The notes: a model not told the origin generated them from the letters alone. A DNA stretch of 49,920 nucleotides from Acidobacteriota bacterium (GCA_020845575.1 JADLFL010000017.1:1-49920); one strand, 5' to 3'. Shown: positions 1 through 10,748, counted from the stretch's first letter. Numbers and translations: made by a program.

Positions 1-386
1 ACGCCGTACGGCCTCGCTGATGGTCACGCCGTTGACGCGCACGGGGCTGCGCACGACGCGGCCGTTGCGCGCGACCCACACGAAGTCCTTCCGCACACCG
101 AACATCGGCGCGCCTGACGGTCCGACGAGCTGGAAGGACTCCTGCTCGTCGAGCAGATATTCCTGGAGTCGGCGCCAGGTCTGGTCCCTGTTGGCGATGA
201 CGCGCGCCATCAGCCGATCCAGATCCGTGTCCGTGAGCCACGGGCTGAGGCCCGTGGCGTCCATGCCACGCAGAGGAGCGTTGCTCTCCACTCGAAAAGA
301 AGATGGTGGTGTGGCTCCCATGTCGGGAGACCACACCACCGCCAGGGTGAAGCACGCGCACGACACGATGGCCGTGCGCGTGGGGA

Positions 387-390
<4 letters not shown>
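1..390 (-). CDS. Secreted protein of unknown function, C-terminus beyond the window
   Basis: An open frame runs 130 codons from a GTG at 390 to the left edge with no stop, so the 3' end is missing. The GTG overlaps the TGA of the upstream oxidoreductase gene in a GTGA junction, which favours translational coupling and decides the start. The first 25 residues are a short basic stretch followed by a hydrophobic segment, as in a signal peptide. The visible mature part contains a charged helical stretch (DTDLDRLMARVIANRD), then a segment rich in aromatic and basic residues (FGVRKDFVWVARNGRVVRSP). I do not recognise the family. A 22-bp palindrome at 237-258 lies inside the frame and encodes ATGLSPW. 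Confidence 0.75.
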
Positions 391-1934
<1,544 letters not shown>

Positions 1935-2034
1935 GGATTGCGAACTCCTCTGCGCGGCGCGCGACGGCACGCCCGGATCGATTGCTCCGTAGCTTAGTAC
2001 ATCGATTCGCGATCACGGCGACCGGACCGATCCG

Positions 2035-2904
2035 TCAGCGGGCGGGATCGACCCGGGCCCCAGGCAGGACCTCGATGAACACGTCGCGCTGGCGCACGGC
2101 CTTGCCGAGCGGCACGGGCGAGCGGATCTCGAATCTGGCCCTCATGCCGTCGGTGAATGCGTCGACGGTCGCCTTGCCGACCTTCGGACTGGGAATGCCC
2201 GTCATCACGTCGAGTACGTGCCCGTCCTCGTCGAGGAGCACCACGGTGACGGTGATGCCGTCAGCGCTGACCGGCCCACCCGCGATCACGTGAATCTCGC
2301 CGTCGACGCGATGCCCTTCCAGCGAGGCACGCGCCTTGTCGACAACGCCCTCGATACGCAACGACGTGGGTTCGCACGGCGTGCGCGCCCCCACCGTGCC
2401 CTTCTCGACCCATTCGAGCGTCTTGCCGACGGGCGCGTCCCCTTCGGTGACTTCGAGGATGTAGCCCGACGGCTGTTCGGTGAACTCGCTGCGGTTGGCC
2501 AGCCGGAAGCGGTACGGGATCAGGCCATCGGGTTCGACGCGGCTCACGCGCGCTTCGTTCTCCAACTTCGGTCCGATGGGCGCCCAGCGGTCGTTGGTGT
2601 ACTGCAGCCGGAGGGAGACGTCGTTCAGGCACGACCCGGTGTTGCGCAGCGCCCCGACCAGGAACCCGAGCTTCGTGTTCTCGAGCGTCACGCCGGAGTT
2701 CCTGACGGGCTGCACCTCCACGCCGCGGCTTCCGAGGATGCGCGCTGACGTCGGCAGCGCCACCCACAGCGGCAGCCTGTCGCTGACCCTGACCTCGCGC
2801 GTGCTCGTCGGCGGGCGCATGAGATCGAAGCCGATCTGCGCCCGCGCAGGCGTCGCCGCCACACACGAGAGGACAGCGAGCACCGCCACGCCACGAACGC
2901 CCAT
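2035..2904 (-). CDS. Secreted protein of unknown function (289 aa)
   Basis: The product starts with a clear signal peptide (MGVRGVAVLAVLSCV, cleavage probably after PARA before QIGF). It continues as a soluble, probably beta-rich domain with few cysteines; a DGHVLDVMTG stretch near residue 220 resembles immunoglobulin-like folds. No catalytic motif is visible and I do not recognise the family. The ATG at 2904 has AAGGGAG eight nucleotides upstream; an ATG two codons earlier (2910) sits too close to it. The 139-bp gap to the transglutaminase-like gene behind it holds a GGTTGCC repeat hairpin, so co-transcription with that operon is uncertain. Confidence 0.8.
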   Translation of the reverse strand: MGVRGVAVLAVLSCVAATPARAQIGFDLMRPPTSTREVRVSDRLPLWVALPTSARILGSRGVEVQPVRNSGVTLENTKLGFLVGALRNTGSCLNDVSLRLQYTNDRWAPIGPKLENEARVSRVEPDGLIPYRFRLANRSEFTEQPSGYILEVTEGDAPVGKTLEWVEKGTVGARTPCEPTSLRIEGVVDKARASLEGHRVDGEIHVIAGGPVSADGITVTVVLLDEDGHVLDVMTGIPSPKVGKATVDAFTDGMRARFEIRSPVPLGKAVRQRDVFIEVLPGARVDPAR

Positions 2905-2956
2905 CCGCATTGCTCCCTTCGCGTCCTGACGACAGCATGCGCGTGAAAGACGAGAT

Positions 2957-3040
2957 CGGCAACCGGCAACGGGCAACCGGACGCGGCCCATGGGCTCCTG
3001 TCCGCAACCGGTTGCCCGTTGCCGGGTTGCCGGTTGCCGG
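2957..3040. repeat. GGTTGCC heptamer repeat, inverted pair
   Basis: Runs of GGCAACC/GGCAACG on one strand (2957-2980) are followed, after about 27 bases, by the complementary runs of GGTTGCC/CGTTGCC (3008-3040). The arms match over at least 18 bases, then continue after a one-base slip, so a long hairpin can form. It lies between the stop of the transglutaminase-like gene and the start of the next gene on the same strand. Related runs occur at four other intergenic sites in this window. Confidence 0.85.
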
Positions 3041-3043
3041 CCC

Positions 3044-4006
3044 CTACTGCTGTTGCTGCTCCTCCTGTTCCTCGTCGGTGACGAGCGGGGCGACGTCGGT
3101 TTCCGGGGCGGACCAGTAGAGGGCAGGCATGACGTCCGCTGGGGCGATGGGGGCGTCAGTGGTCTGCACGCGCACGGCGACGCCGAGTTCGCTGCGGGCG
3201 TTGCCCTTGAACGAACCCCGCGACGGCGGGACGTCGTGGTAGTCGCGGCCGATCGCCACGCGGATGTGGCGATTCATCGCCAGCGTCCTGTTGGTGGGAT
3301 CCACGCCGATCCAGCCGAGACCGGGTAGCCACGCCTCGACCCACGCATGCGACGCGCCGTCGACCGATCGCTCGCCCGCGCGGTTGTCATGGAACAGGTA
3401 ACCGCTCACATACCGGCATGGGATGCCCATGCCGCGGACGAGCGCGATCATCACGTGCGCGAAGTCCTGACAGACGCCGCGGCGATTGGCCAGGGCTTCG
3501 TCGATCGGCGAGTCCACGCGCGTCGATTGCGGCGCGTACTCGAACGCGTCGTACAACTGGTGCTTCAGCCGCCGCACCAGCGACAGCGGATCCACGTCGC
3601 GAGACAGGCCCAGCTCCCGCCCGAACGCTTCGAGCGCCTCCGTCGACCTGGCGTAGTGCGACGGTTCCAGGTACTCGAAGAACCGCTCGCGCGTGCCCTT
3701 CTCGTCAAGCAGATCCCACGCCGCCGGATCGCACCGCTCGGGAATCGCGATGTCCGACACGAACTCGACCACCGATTCGGCGACGACGGTCAGCTCACGA
3801 TGACGCGCGGGCACGTCGAAGTGGTGCACGACGTTGCCTTCGGGATCCTGGTAGGCGAACACACGCGCGCGCGGCGTCGTGGTGAGCTCGAAGCGCAGAC
3901 AGCGCTGCACGCTCTCGGTGCGCGGCTGCATGCGCACTTCCATCACGCTCTCGCTGACGGGAGCGTCGTACCGGAAGTGCGTCAGGTGGTAGACGGTATA
4001 TCGCAT
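3044..4006 (-). CDS. Transglutaminase-like cysteine peptidase family protein
   Basis: The 320-residue protein has the bacterial transglutaminase-like N-terminal beta domain (residues 1-80, starting MRYTVYHLTHFRY) followed by the papain-like core with the full triad: Cys179 in RRGVCQDFAH, His220 in ASHAWVEAW and Asp236 in GVDPTN. There is no signal peptide, so it is probably cytoplasmic. It is the third gene of a conserved trio with the alpha-E protein and the circularly permuted ATP-grasp protein. Such trios are proposed to make and process peptide or amide linkages, but the substrate is unknown. The extreme C-terminus is an acidic, glutamine-rich tail (DEEQEEQQQQ). A GGTTGCC repeat separates it from the alpha-E gene. 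Confidence 0.92.
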   Translation of the reverse strand: MRYTVYHLTHFRYDAPVSESVMEVRMQPRTESVQRCLRFELTTTPRARVFAYQDPEGNVVHHFDVPARHRELTVVAESVVEFVSDIAIPERCDPAAWDLLDEKGTRERFFEYLEPSHYARSTEALEAFGRELGLSRDVDPLSLVRRLKHQLYDAFEYAPQSTRVDSPIDEALANRRGVCQDFAHVMIALVRGMGIPCRYVSGYLFHDNRAGERSVDGASHAWVEAWLPGLGWIGVDPTNRTLAMNRHIRVAIGRDYHDVPPSRGSFKGNARSELGVAVRVQTTDAPIAPADVMPALYWSAPETDVAPLVTDEEQEEQQQQ

Positions 4007-4020
4007 AAGGGCAGTTCACG

Positions 4021-4054
4021 GCCGGCAACGGGCAACCGGCAACCCGGCAACCGG
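4021..4054. repeat. GGTTGCC heptamer repeat run
   Basis: Four consecutive GGCAACS units occupy the 52-bp gap between the alpha-E gene stop and the transglutaminase-like gene start. Units are spaced seven to eight bases apart. This copy is a direct run without an inverted partner. Confidence 0.8.
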
Positions 4055-4058
4055 GACT

Positions 4059-5018
4059 TCACGCCGACTCCGATTCGAGCTGGTAGCTGATGTAGCTCTG
4101 ATACGTGGCGTGATGGATCAGGCGGCACTGGCGGCGGACGTGTTCGAGCGTCTGGAGCAGATCGCCGTGCAGCAACTCGTCGATCTGCACGAACTGCAGC
4201 GACGCGCGCAGCAATCCCGCGAGGCGTTCCACGCGCGCCGGCTGCGTGCGGCCCGACAGGCGCGCGAGGTGGCGCAGCGACTCCTCGATCCGGTCGGCGC
4301 AGAAACGCAGCGAGCGCGGGAACTGCGCATCGAGGATCAGGAAGTCGACGACGTGGAGGGGCTGGATGGAGGCCGAGTACAGGCGGAGGTAGGCGTCAAA
4401 CGACGCACAACAACGAAGCAGCGACAGCCACTCGACGTAGTCGGCGGCTTCGAGGCCGCTGCGCATGCCCTCGTGGAACTCACGCAGATGGACGTCCATC
4501 AGCATGGACGTGTTGATCGACCGCTCCAGGAAGCGGCCAAGCTCCATGTACTGCCACCCCTCCCCGCGCGTCATCGTCGAGCTCGTCATGCCCTTGAAGA
4601 GGTAGACCGAGTGCCGGACGTCGCGGAACAGATCCTCGGGCTGCTCGCGCCATCCCTGTGACTCACGTGCGGCCTGGAGGCGCAGATACAGTCGATTGAG
4701 CTCCTCCCACATGTCCACGCTGATCTGCTCGCGCACCTGGCGCGCGTTCTCGCGCGCGTGCGACACGCATGCCCGCAGCGACTCCTCGCGCTCGCCGACC
4801 GTGAGTTCGACGGCAAGCGCAGGCAACTCGACCTGCCCGGCGCGCTGCGCATCGAGCGCCTGGAGCGCGCTGAGCAGGCGGACGCCGTGCCGCGACGCCG
4901 ACTCCGGCGTGCGATCGGCAGACAGCACGACGGCGATCTCGAGCAGACGCGCGGTGTGCTCGGCCCGTTCGAGGTAGCGACTCATCCAGTACAGGTGGTC
5001 CGCGACGCGCGAGAGCAT
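4059..5018 (-). CDS. Alpha-E domain-containing protein
   Basis: The 319-residue, largely alpha-helical protein opens with MLSRVADHLYWMSRYLERAEHT, the signature of the alpha-E (DUF403) family, which is almost always encoded beside a circularly permuted ATP-grasp protein and a transglutaminase-like protein. Its biochemical role is not established; a scaffold or partner role for the ATP-grasp ligase is the usual guess. The ATG at 5018 follows the ATP-grasp gene stop by 14 bases, with GAGAGGTGG as a likely ribosome site, which fits an operon. The length matches the family. Confidence 0.93.
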   Translation of the reverse strand: MLSRVADHLYWMSRYLERAEHTARLLEIAVVLSADRTPESASRHGVRLLSALQALDAQRAGQVELPALAVELTVGEREESLRACVSHARENARQVREQISVDMWEELNRLYLRLQAARESQGWREQPEDLFRDVRHSVYLFKGMTSSTMTRGEGWQYMELGRFLERSINTSMLMDVHLREFHEGMRSGLEAADYVEWLSLLRCCASFDAYLRLYSASIQPLHVVDFLILDAQFPRSLRFCADRIEESLRHLARLSGRTQPARVERLAGLLRASLQFVQIDELLHGDLLQTLEHVRRQCRLIHHATYQSYISYQLESESA

Positions 5019-5032
5019 TTGGCCACCACCTC

Positions 5033-6505
5033 TCATTCGAGCACCCACGTGTCCTTGCTGCCGCCGCCCTGCGACGAGTTCACGACGAGCGAGCCCCGTC
5101 GCAGCGCCACGCGCGTGAGGCCGCCGGGAACAATCACTGTCTGCTGGCCGGCGAGGATGTACGGCCTGAGATCGATGTGCCGCGGCTCGACCCGATCGTC
5201 GACAAAGCACGGTGCGCACGAGAGATCGAGCGTCGGCTGGGCGATGTAGTTGCGCGGGTCGGCGAGGATCCGCTCGCGGAACTGCTCGCGCTGTTCCGCT
5301 GTGCTGTGCGGGCCGATCAGCATGCCGTAGCCGCCAGACTCGCCGACGGCCTTCACCACGAGCTTCTCCAGGTTCTGGAGCACGTGATCGCGCTGCACGG
5401 GATCGTCGAGCAGGTACGTCTCCACGTTCTGGAGGATCGGGTCCTCGTCCATGTAGAACCGGATCATCGCGGGTACGTACGCGTACACGGCCTTGTCGTC
5501 GGCCACGCCCGTGCCGATGGCATTGCCGAGCGCGACGTTGCCCGCGCGATAGGCGTTGAACAGCCCCGTCACGCCGAGCTGCGAGTCGGACTTGAACGCC
5601 AGCCGATCCACGTAGTCATCGTCCACGCGGCGATAGATCACGTCCACGCGCTGCGCGCCAGACGTGGTTCGCATGTAGACGACGTTGTCGTGGACGAAGA
5701 GGTCACGTCCCTCGACGAGTTCGATGCCCATCTGGCGCGCGAGGAACGCGTGCTCGAAGTAGGCGGAGTTGAACACGCCCGGCGTGAGCAGCACCACCGT
5801 GGGGTTCGGCCGACCGTGCGGCGAGAGATCGCGCAGCGTGCGGAGCAGAGCTTGCGCGTAGTGATCGATCGGGCGCACGTTGTAGCGCGAGAGCAGCCGC
5901 GAGAACGTGCGCTTCATCACGGCGCGATTGGCCAGCATGTACGACACGCCGCTCGGCACGCGCAGGTTGTCTTCGAGCACGGCGAAGTCGCCGTTGGAGA
6001 GCCGCACGAGATCGGTACCCGCCACCGACACGTAGCGATCCCCCGGCACGCGCAGACCGCGCATCTCGCGGCGATAGTGCGGGCAACTGACGATCAGCTC
6101 GCGCGGCACCACGCCTGCGCGCAGGATGCGACCCTCGTGGTAGATGTCGTGGAGGAACAGGTTGAGCGCGGTGATGCGCTGCGTGAGGCCGCGCTCGAGC
6201 GTGCGCCATTCGGCACCCGTGATGATGCGCGGGAGCAGGTCGTACGGGAAGATGCGCTCGGTGCCGCGGCTGTCGCCGTAGACCGTGAACGTGATGCCCT
6301 GGTGCAGGAACGCGCGGTCGGCGATCTGCTGGCGGCGCTGGAGTTCGCCGGCGTCGAGCCCCTGGAGTTGCTCGAGCAGCGGGGCGTAGTGGTCGCGCGC
6401 GTGTGCCGGCGCGGCGAACATCTCGTCGAAGGCGCGTGCCAGGGTGTAGTCGGCGAACAGGGACGCCTGCGGCGACGCTGGCCCGGGCGGCTCGGCGGTC
6501 GGCAT
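5033..6505 (-). CDS. Circularly permuted type 2 ATP-grasp protein
   Basis: The 490-residue protein matches the circularly permuted ATP-grasp family (DUF404/DUF407). It shows the characteristic blocks [37 protein letters not shown] and, toward the C-terminus, [12 protein letters not shown]. The family is predicted to form amide or peptide-like bonds using ATP. It is first in the operon with alpha-E and transglutaminase-like genes. The start is uncertain: ATG 6505 begins MPTAEPPGP, ten codons after another ATG at 6535, and neither has a good ribosome site. The 158-bp gap to the divergent nitrilase gene must hold both promoters. Confidence 0.93.
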   Translation of the reverse strand: MPTAEPPGPASPQASLFADYTLARAFDEMFAAPAHARDHYAPLLEQLQGLDAGELQRRQQIADRAFLHQGITFTVYGDSRGTERIFPYDLLPRIITGAEWRTLERGLTQRITALNLFLHDIYHEGRILRAGVVPRELIVSCPHYRREMRGLRVPGDRYVSVAGTDLVRLSNGDFAVLEDNLRVPSGVSYMLANRAVMKRTFSRLLSRYNVRPIDHYAQALLRTLRDLSPHGRPNPTVVLLTPGVFNSAYFEHAFLARQMGIELVEGRDLFVHDNVVYMRTTSGAQRVDVIYRRVDDDYVDRLAFKSDSQLGVTGLFNAYRAGNVALGNAIGTGVADDKAVYAYVPAMIRFYMDEDPILQNVETYLLDDPVQRDHVLQNLEKLVVKAVGESGGYGMLIGPHSTAEQREQFRERILADPRNYIAQPTLDLSCAPCFVDDRVEPRHIDLRPYILAGQQTVIVPGGLTRVALRRGSLVVNSSQGGGSKDTWVLE

Positions 6506-6605
6506 GCGCGACAGTAGACCAGCCGGAGGCCACATCGCGCAAGGTGGCGCGCGCACTTTGTGGCAACAAGTCGTGTGCCGGACCAAACCAGATACTCGAT
6601 GAAGC

Positions 6606-6625
6606 GAACGGGTTTCAACCCGTTC
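6606..6625. repeat. Short palindrome with GGGTTTCAACCC centre
   Basis: A 20-bp near-perfect palindrome (GAACGGGTTTCAACCCGTTC) lies in the divergent gap between the ATP-grasp and nitrilase genes. It belongs to a small family of palindromes with the same kind of centre but different outer stem bases found elsewhere in the window. Because it lies between two starts it is not a terminator. Confidence 0.8.
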
Positions 6626-6650
6626 GTCAGACGCGGGCACCGCAATCGCG

Positions 6651-6656
6651 CATACT
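6651..6656 (+). promoter_or_regulatory. Possible -10 element of a near-leaderless nitrilase transcript
   Basis: CATACT ends seven bases before the nitrilase ATG, and no Shine-Dalgarno sequence is visible. If this is a -10 box, transcription would start at or next to the start codon. No convincing -35 box is present, so this is a tentative call. Confidence 0.3.
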
Positions 6657-6663
6657 GCCGCCC

Positions 6664-7461
6664 ATGACGTCCGTCCGGGTCGCCCTTGCGAATCTCCGCG
6701 TCCCCGCCACGCCTGACGAGTCGGTGCGCCTGGCCACGTCAGCTGTGGCCGCGGCAGGCGAGCGTGGCGCGCTGGTGCTGTGTTTCCCTGAGTGCTTCGT
6801 GCCCGGGTATCGCTGGCCGGGCACGGCGATGCCGGCGCCGGATGCCGTCTTCCTCGAGCGGGCACGGATTGCCGTGGCTGATGCTGCCAGGGCGGCGGGG
6901 ATCACCGTCCTCCTCGGCACCGAGCGCATCACGGAGCGGGGGCTGCAGATCGCTGTGTGCGTGATCGGCCCCGACGGCGCTGTCGTGGGCTGGCAGGACA
7001 AGGGGCAGCTCGATCCGTCGGAGGAGTCCACGTATCCCGCGTTCGGCGCGGAACGCCGCGTGTTCACCGCGGGACCGCTGACGTTCGGCGTGGTGATCTG
7101 CCACGAGGGATGGCGCTATCCGGAGACAGTACGTTGGGCCGTGCGGCGCGGCGCGCAGGTCGTGTTCCACCCGCACGCGCACGTCGCCGAGCCGGGCAGC
7201 TATCGTCCCGTCACCTTCGCCGACCCGGCCAACACCTTCCACGAGAAGGCCGTGCTCTGTCGCGCGGCGGAGAACACCTGCTACGTGGCGTCTGTCAATT
7301 GCGCGAGTGAAGGGTCAGGCACCACGTCGGCGATCGCCCGACCTGATGGCACGCTGCTGTGTCATCAGCCGTACGGCGAAGCAGGCCTGCTCGTCGCCGA
7401 CCTGGACCTCACGACCGCCACCGGCCTGCTCGCATCCCGCTGCCGCACGTCGCCGCTGTAG
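6664..7461 (+). CDS. Carbon-nitrogen hydrolase (nitrilase superfamily)
   Basis: The 265-residue product has the nitrilase-superfamily triad in order: Glu in [12 protein letters not shown], Lys in WQDKGQLDP and Cys in [14 protein letters not shown]. These enzymes hydrolyse nitriles, amides or carbamoyl groups. The short single-domain form without a signal peptide points to a cytoplasmic amidase, but the substrate is not identifiable. The ATG at 6664 begins [14 protein letters not shown], the expected first beta strand. The gene faces away from the ATP-grasp operon. Downstream lies a decayed patch of truncated genes on the other strand. Confidence 0.92.
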   Translation: MTSVRVALANLRVPATPDESVRLATSAVAAAGERGALVLCFPECFVPGYRWPGTAMPAPDAVFLERARIAVADAARAAGITVLLGTERITERGLQIAVCVIGPDGAVVGWQDKGQLDPSEESTYPAFGAERRVFTAGPLTFGVVICHEGWRYPETVRWAVRRGAQVVFHPHAHVAEPGSYRPVTFADPANTFHEKAVLCRAAENTCYVASVNCASEGSGTTSAIARPDGTLLCHQPYGEAGLLVADLDLTTATGLLASRCRTSPL

Positions 7462-7498
7462 ACAATGCGCGGTGGGCGGGCCTGGCAACCTGTCCGCC

Positions 7499-7517
7499 GT
7501 AGCCCGGAGGGCGAAGG
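7499..7517. repeat. Possible interspersed repeat (GTAGCCCGGAGGGCGAAGG)
   Basis: The element lies exactly where homology to the AbiEii-like nucleotidyltransferase ends. Sequences of the form GTAGCCCG-AGGGCGAAGG recur between genes in many acidobacterial genomes; that is recollection, and only one good copy is visible here. The position suggests it marks a rearrangement breakpoint. Confidence 0.35.
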
Positions 7518-7542
7518 TGGAAGCCCGGCCCCTCACCACTGG

Positions 7543-7674
7543 CAGGTCCACATCCACGGTTTCACGCGGTTCGCCCCATCGCAGAACCGCAAGCCCGCCG
7601 ATGAAGCAGTAGCGCCAGGCCTGCGCGTCGCACACGCTCTGCAGCTCCGCTGCTGCCCTGATGACCGCGTTCAC
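7543..7674 (-). pseudogene. Truncated AbiEii-like nucleotidyltransferase (N-terminal 44 residues)
   Basis: A GTG at 7674 overlaps the stop of the preceding small gene (GTGA). It opens a frame reading a short helix and then YCFIGGLAVLRWGEPRETVDVDL, the start of the MNT-type nucleotidyltransferase fold of the AbiEii toxin family (GG plus the DVDL metal-binding aspartates). After DVDL the frame loses family resemblance, turns arginine- and alanine-rich, and runs antisense into the nitrilase gene. Full-length relatives have 170 or more residues, so this is a 3'-truncated remnant. The overlap with the small gene shows the pair was once an operon. Confidence 0.7.
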
Positions 7675-7928
7675 GGTCGGCGCATCTTCCGGAAGATCCG
7701 CTGTTGTTCGACCAGGCCGGATGACGGTCGCGGGGCGCGAGGTGGAGTCGTGTAGTCGGCCGTTCCGCAGAGCAGCGCGATGCTGGCGCAGGTATCCAGC
7801 CGGCGCAACTCCTCGCGTCTGACGCGCTCGAGGTTCGGTCCGGCATGCTTCCAGGCCAGAACCCACTGCCGTCCTCGTGCGATCTGTTCCGGCGACCACG
7901 ACGCGACCGCGGAGGATCGAGACGTCAC
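7671..7928 (-). CDS. Small conserved protein paired with AbiEii-like gene (85 aa)
   Basis: The short protein (GTG start at 7928) contains the block WSPEQIARGRQWVLAWK and ends GLVEQQRIFRKMRRP. I recognise this layout as small proteins encoded directly before AbiEii-like nucleotidyltransferases in Acidobacteriota and other phyla, where they may act as the partner or antidote. That role is inferred, not shown. Here the frame looks intact while its partner is truncated, so it may be an orphan. An alternative start a few codons downstream is possible because no strong ribosome site is seen. Confidence 0.6.
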   Translation of the reverse strand: MTSRSSAVASWSPEQIARGRQWVLAWKHAGPNLERVRREELRRLDTCASIALLCGTADYTTPPRAPRPSSGLVEQQRIFRKMRRP

Positions 7929-8179
7929 CTCGCGATTCTAGCGCGTGACCTTCGGCCTCGGACGCCGCGAGTTCGAAAATCACGGCACCGCGACAGGGGT
8001 TCGCGAGGGATCGCATCGCTCTCGGCCCAACGACGCACGCCCTCGCCACCGCGCAGCACGCGACCCCACTCGTCGACATAGCCGTCGTCGGTGAACGCCG
8101 CCACGAAGGCCTCGGTGTCTGCGTTGTTGATCGCGTCGACGGGCGCCTGGAGCGGAGGTGGGAGCACAGGATCGGTCAT
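7925..8179 (-). pseudogene. Truncated NTF2-like (SnoaL) protein
   Basis: The first 50 residues (MTDPVLPPPLQAPVDAINNA, then FVAAFTDDGYVDEWGRVLRG) match the helical start of the SnoaL/NTF2-like fold. From about residue 55 the sequence becomes arginine-rich and unlike the family, and it stops at 85 residues where relatives have about 110-130. Part of the 3' half appears deleted or frameshifted. The stop overlaps the GTG of the next small gene. Together with the truncated nucleotidyltransferase it marks 7.5-8.2 kb as a decaying segment. Confidence 0.6.
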
Positions 8180-8232
8180 GAGGGGCAACCTGCACCGAAG
8201 TTACTGGCTACGGGTCCCTCGGTATCGGGTCC

Positions 8233-10554
8233 TCAGATCCGTCGGAGTTCCTTCACGACGTCGACGCGCAGCGCGAGGGCTGCGGGCACGCAGGCGGCCA
8301 CGGCGGCGACACCGGTCACGGTCAGGACCACGGAGAGCCACACGACGAGATCCGTGCCGATCGTGCCCGCCATCTCGGGCCACGTCTGCCACATGCCGGC
8401 AAACGCCACGCCGGCGCCCAGCACCGCACCGACGGCCACGACGGCCGTTGCGCGCTGACACACCACCCAGACGATGTGCCGGGTCGATGCGCCGATGGCC
8501 CGCCTGACGGCGATCTCGCCGCGCCGCTCTTCGACGTAGCGCCGCAGCGCCCCACCGAGACCGAGCGTGGCCAGAACGAGGGACGCGACGGTGAACACGC
8601 GCAGCACACTGAGGATCAGCCGTGCGCCAGCGCGGTCATGCGCCGCCAGGTCCGCTACGGTCTCGACGATGGCGTCGGCCGCGCCGCTCGCCTGCACGGC
8701 CGACTCGAGTGCGCGCCGCGTCTGTGCGTCGCTCTGGAACGTCCTCGCCAGGAGCACGGTGTCCGCGCCCCCCTGCAGCGGCGACATCCGCAGATAGAGC
8801 GTCGGGGCCACCTGCGCGAGACGGCTCGCCTGACTGTCGTCCACCACCACGCCCGCGACGTGCACGCGTGACTCGTCCACCGCCTGCCCCACACCGAACT
8901 CCGCCGTCGACCACGTCAGTCCCATCCTCGCGATCTCGCGATCGAGCGCCTCGTTGATCACGCCCGACAGCAACCCACCCGCCTCATCCCGGAAGGCGGC
9001 CCCGCGCGACACGGCGATGCCCATCACCTCGAAGTACGCAGGCTCCACGTGGACGACACGCACCTTCATGCGCTGCGCCGTCGCCTCGTCACCGATGCGC
9101 CTGATGTCGACCGAACGGTTAACGCGGACCCGGGCCTGCACGCGTGGACGCTCGTCGGCGAGCGCCGCCACGCGCACCACCGGATCGCGGGCCACGTGCC
9201 GAAGGCGGGCCTCACGCGTCTCCGCCTCATCCTCGACGCGCACGACGAACACCGAATCCGCATCGCCGGGAAGCGTGGTCGCGTAGAGGTCGCCGATCGT
9301 GCGCACCAACGTCACGCCGACGCCCAGGAGTCCCGTCACGACGGCTACCTGCAGGACCATGAGCACTTCCGCCGTCGAGTACCCGGTTACTCGCCGCTGC
9401 ATGGCCGTTGCGCTGGCAACGAGCGTGCCGGTGATCGCCCGGTGCGTGGCATAGCGCACCGGCAGGACCGTTGTCACCACCGCCGCGAGGGCGACGAGCG
9501 CGAGGAGGTACCACACCTGATGCCACTGAAACGCGATCGTCAGGTCGAGGGACGGGAACGCCATGGCGACATACCGCTGGAGGCCGTGGACCAGCAGCCA
9601 ACTGATGCCCACACTCACGAGCAACGCGCACGCCGCCCACAGCGCGCTCTCTCCGAGCAGGCCTCTCGCCAGGCGCCACGGTGTTGCGCCGAGAGCGACA
9701 CGAATACCGTACTGGCGTCGCCGCGCGACGGCGTCGGCGAGGAGCAGTGCGCTCGCATTCGCGATGCCAACCACGAGCAGGACCAGCGACGGTCCGAGCA
9801 GCGCCAGAGCACCCATGCGCGCGCGAGACGGTTGCTCATCGCTCAGCGAGCGTGCGGCGTACGTGCGGCGCTCGTCATCGCGCTCCTGATCGATCGCTCT
9901 CGACCGCACGAGTTGGTCGTAGGCCTCCAGGCTGGCGCCGTGTCGCAGGCGTCCGATGACGTGCCACGTGTCCTCGTGTGCGGCCGACGGTGCGGGAGAC
10001 GCTGCCACCCACACGTCGAAGCCGCGCATCGGAAACCAGAACCCGGCAGGTGTGACGCCGACGATCGTGTGCGGCATGCCGCCGATCAGCAGGTCCTGTC
10101 CGAGTGCCGCGCGAGCCGTCCCGTACCAGCGACGCGCCATGTCGTCGCTCACTACCGCCGTCGCATCCGTCGCGTCGAGCGCCCGGCCCTCGGCCATCGT
10201 CACGCCGAGTGTCGCGAAGAAGTCCGGCGTCACGACCACGACGTCGCGCGCGCCGCCATCGCTGTCCCCGGCACGGTGAACGGATCGGCGTATCGGGCGA
10301 TAGGCCGTCGTCGTCGCGAGGAACTCGTCGTCGCCGCGGATCGTCCGGAAGGCCTCGAACGGGACCGATTGCGGCGGCGTGCCAGGCCCACCGACGACCC
10401 CGACGCGCACGAGCCCACGCGGGTCATGCACGGGCGGTGTCGTCGACAGCACCTCGGTGAACACGCTGTAGACAGCGCCCGACGCGCCGGCCGCCACGCC
10501 GATCGTCACGATGGCCGCCAGCGCGGACCAGCGACTGTGATATCTGAGCTTCAT
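8233..10554 (-). CDS. Orphan ABC transporter permease (MacB/FtsX type, ADOP-like)
   Basis: The 773-residue membrane protein has an N-terminal membrane segment (about residues 10-30), a MacB-type periplasmic core domain, a first FtsX-like helix block (about 270-420, with YGIRVALGATPWRLARGLL), a second periplasmic region and a final three-helix FtsX block with RRAIGASTRHIVW. This duplicated layout without a neighbouring ATPase is typical of the orphan permeases expanded in Acidobacteriota. It probably takes part in mechanotransmission or export of small molecules with an ATPase encoded elsewhere. It is slightly shorter than usual for the family. The ATG at 10554 (MKLRYHSRW) places a basic stretch before the first helix. 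Confidence 0.88.
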   Translation of the reverse strand: MKLRYHSRWSALAAIVTIGVAAGASGAVYSVFTEVLSTTPPVHDPRGLVRVGVVGGPGTPPQSVPFEAFRTIRGDDEFLATTTAYRPIRRSVHRAGDSDGGARDVVVVTPDFFATLGVTMAEGRALDATDATAVVSDDMARRWYGTARAALGQDLLIGGMPHTIVGVTPAGFWFPMRGFDVWVAASPAPSAAHEDTWHVIGRLRHGASLEAYDQLVRSRAIDQERDDERRTYAARSLSDEQPSRARMGALALLGPSLVLLVVGIANASALLLADAVARRRQYGIRVALGATPWRLARGLLGESALWAACALLVSVGISWLLVHGLQRYVAMAFPSLDLTIAFQWHQVWYLLALVALAAVVTTVLPVRYATHRAITGTLVASATAMQRRVTGYSTAEVLMVLQVAVVTGLLGVGVTLVRTIGDLYATTLPGDADSVFVVRVEDEAETREARLRHVARDPVVRVAALADERPRVQARVRVNRSVDIRRIGDEATAQRMKVRVVHVEPAYFEVMGIAVSRGAAFRDEAGGLLSGVINEALDREIARMGLTWSTAEFGVGQAVDESRVHVAGVVVDDSQASRLAQVAPTLYLRMSPLQGGADTVLLARTFQSDAQTRRALESAVQASGAADAIVETVADLAAHDRAGARLILSVLRVFTVASLVLATLGLGGALRRYVEERRGEIAVRRAIGASTRHIVWVVCQRATAVVAVGAVLGAGVAFAGMWQTWPEMAGTIGTDLVVWLSVVLTVTGVAAVAACVPAALALRVDVVKELRRI

Positions 10555-10748
10555 ACGACCATTCACCGCATCTTGCCGGCGACGATCACACGTCGACACA
10601 AACCGTCGGCGGCGGCACGTCAGGGACAGAGCGCGATGCTACCAGTTTTCCCAGGACAACAAGGGAAGAACCCTCATGCGCTGGACGTCTGCTCGATGGT
10701 ACGAGTAGTGTTCGTGCGGACCATGACGGGCGACCAGGGGAGGTGCGG

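Noticed and set aside
2957..3040. CRISPR-like array
   Set aside because: The repeat units are seven bases with no spacers, and no cas genes are present in the window.
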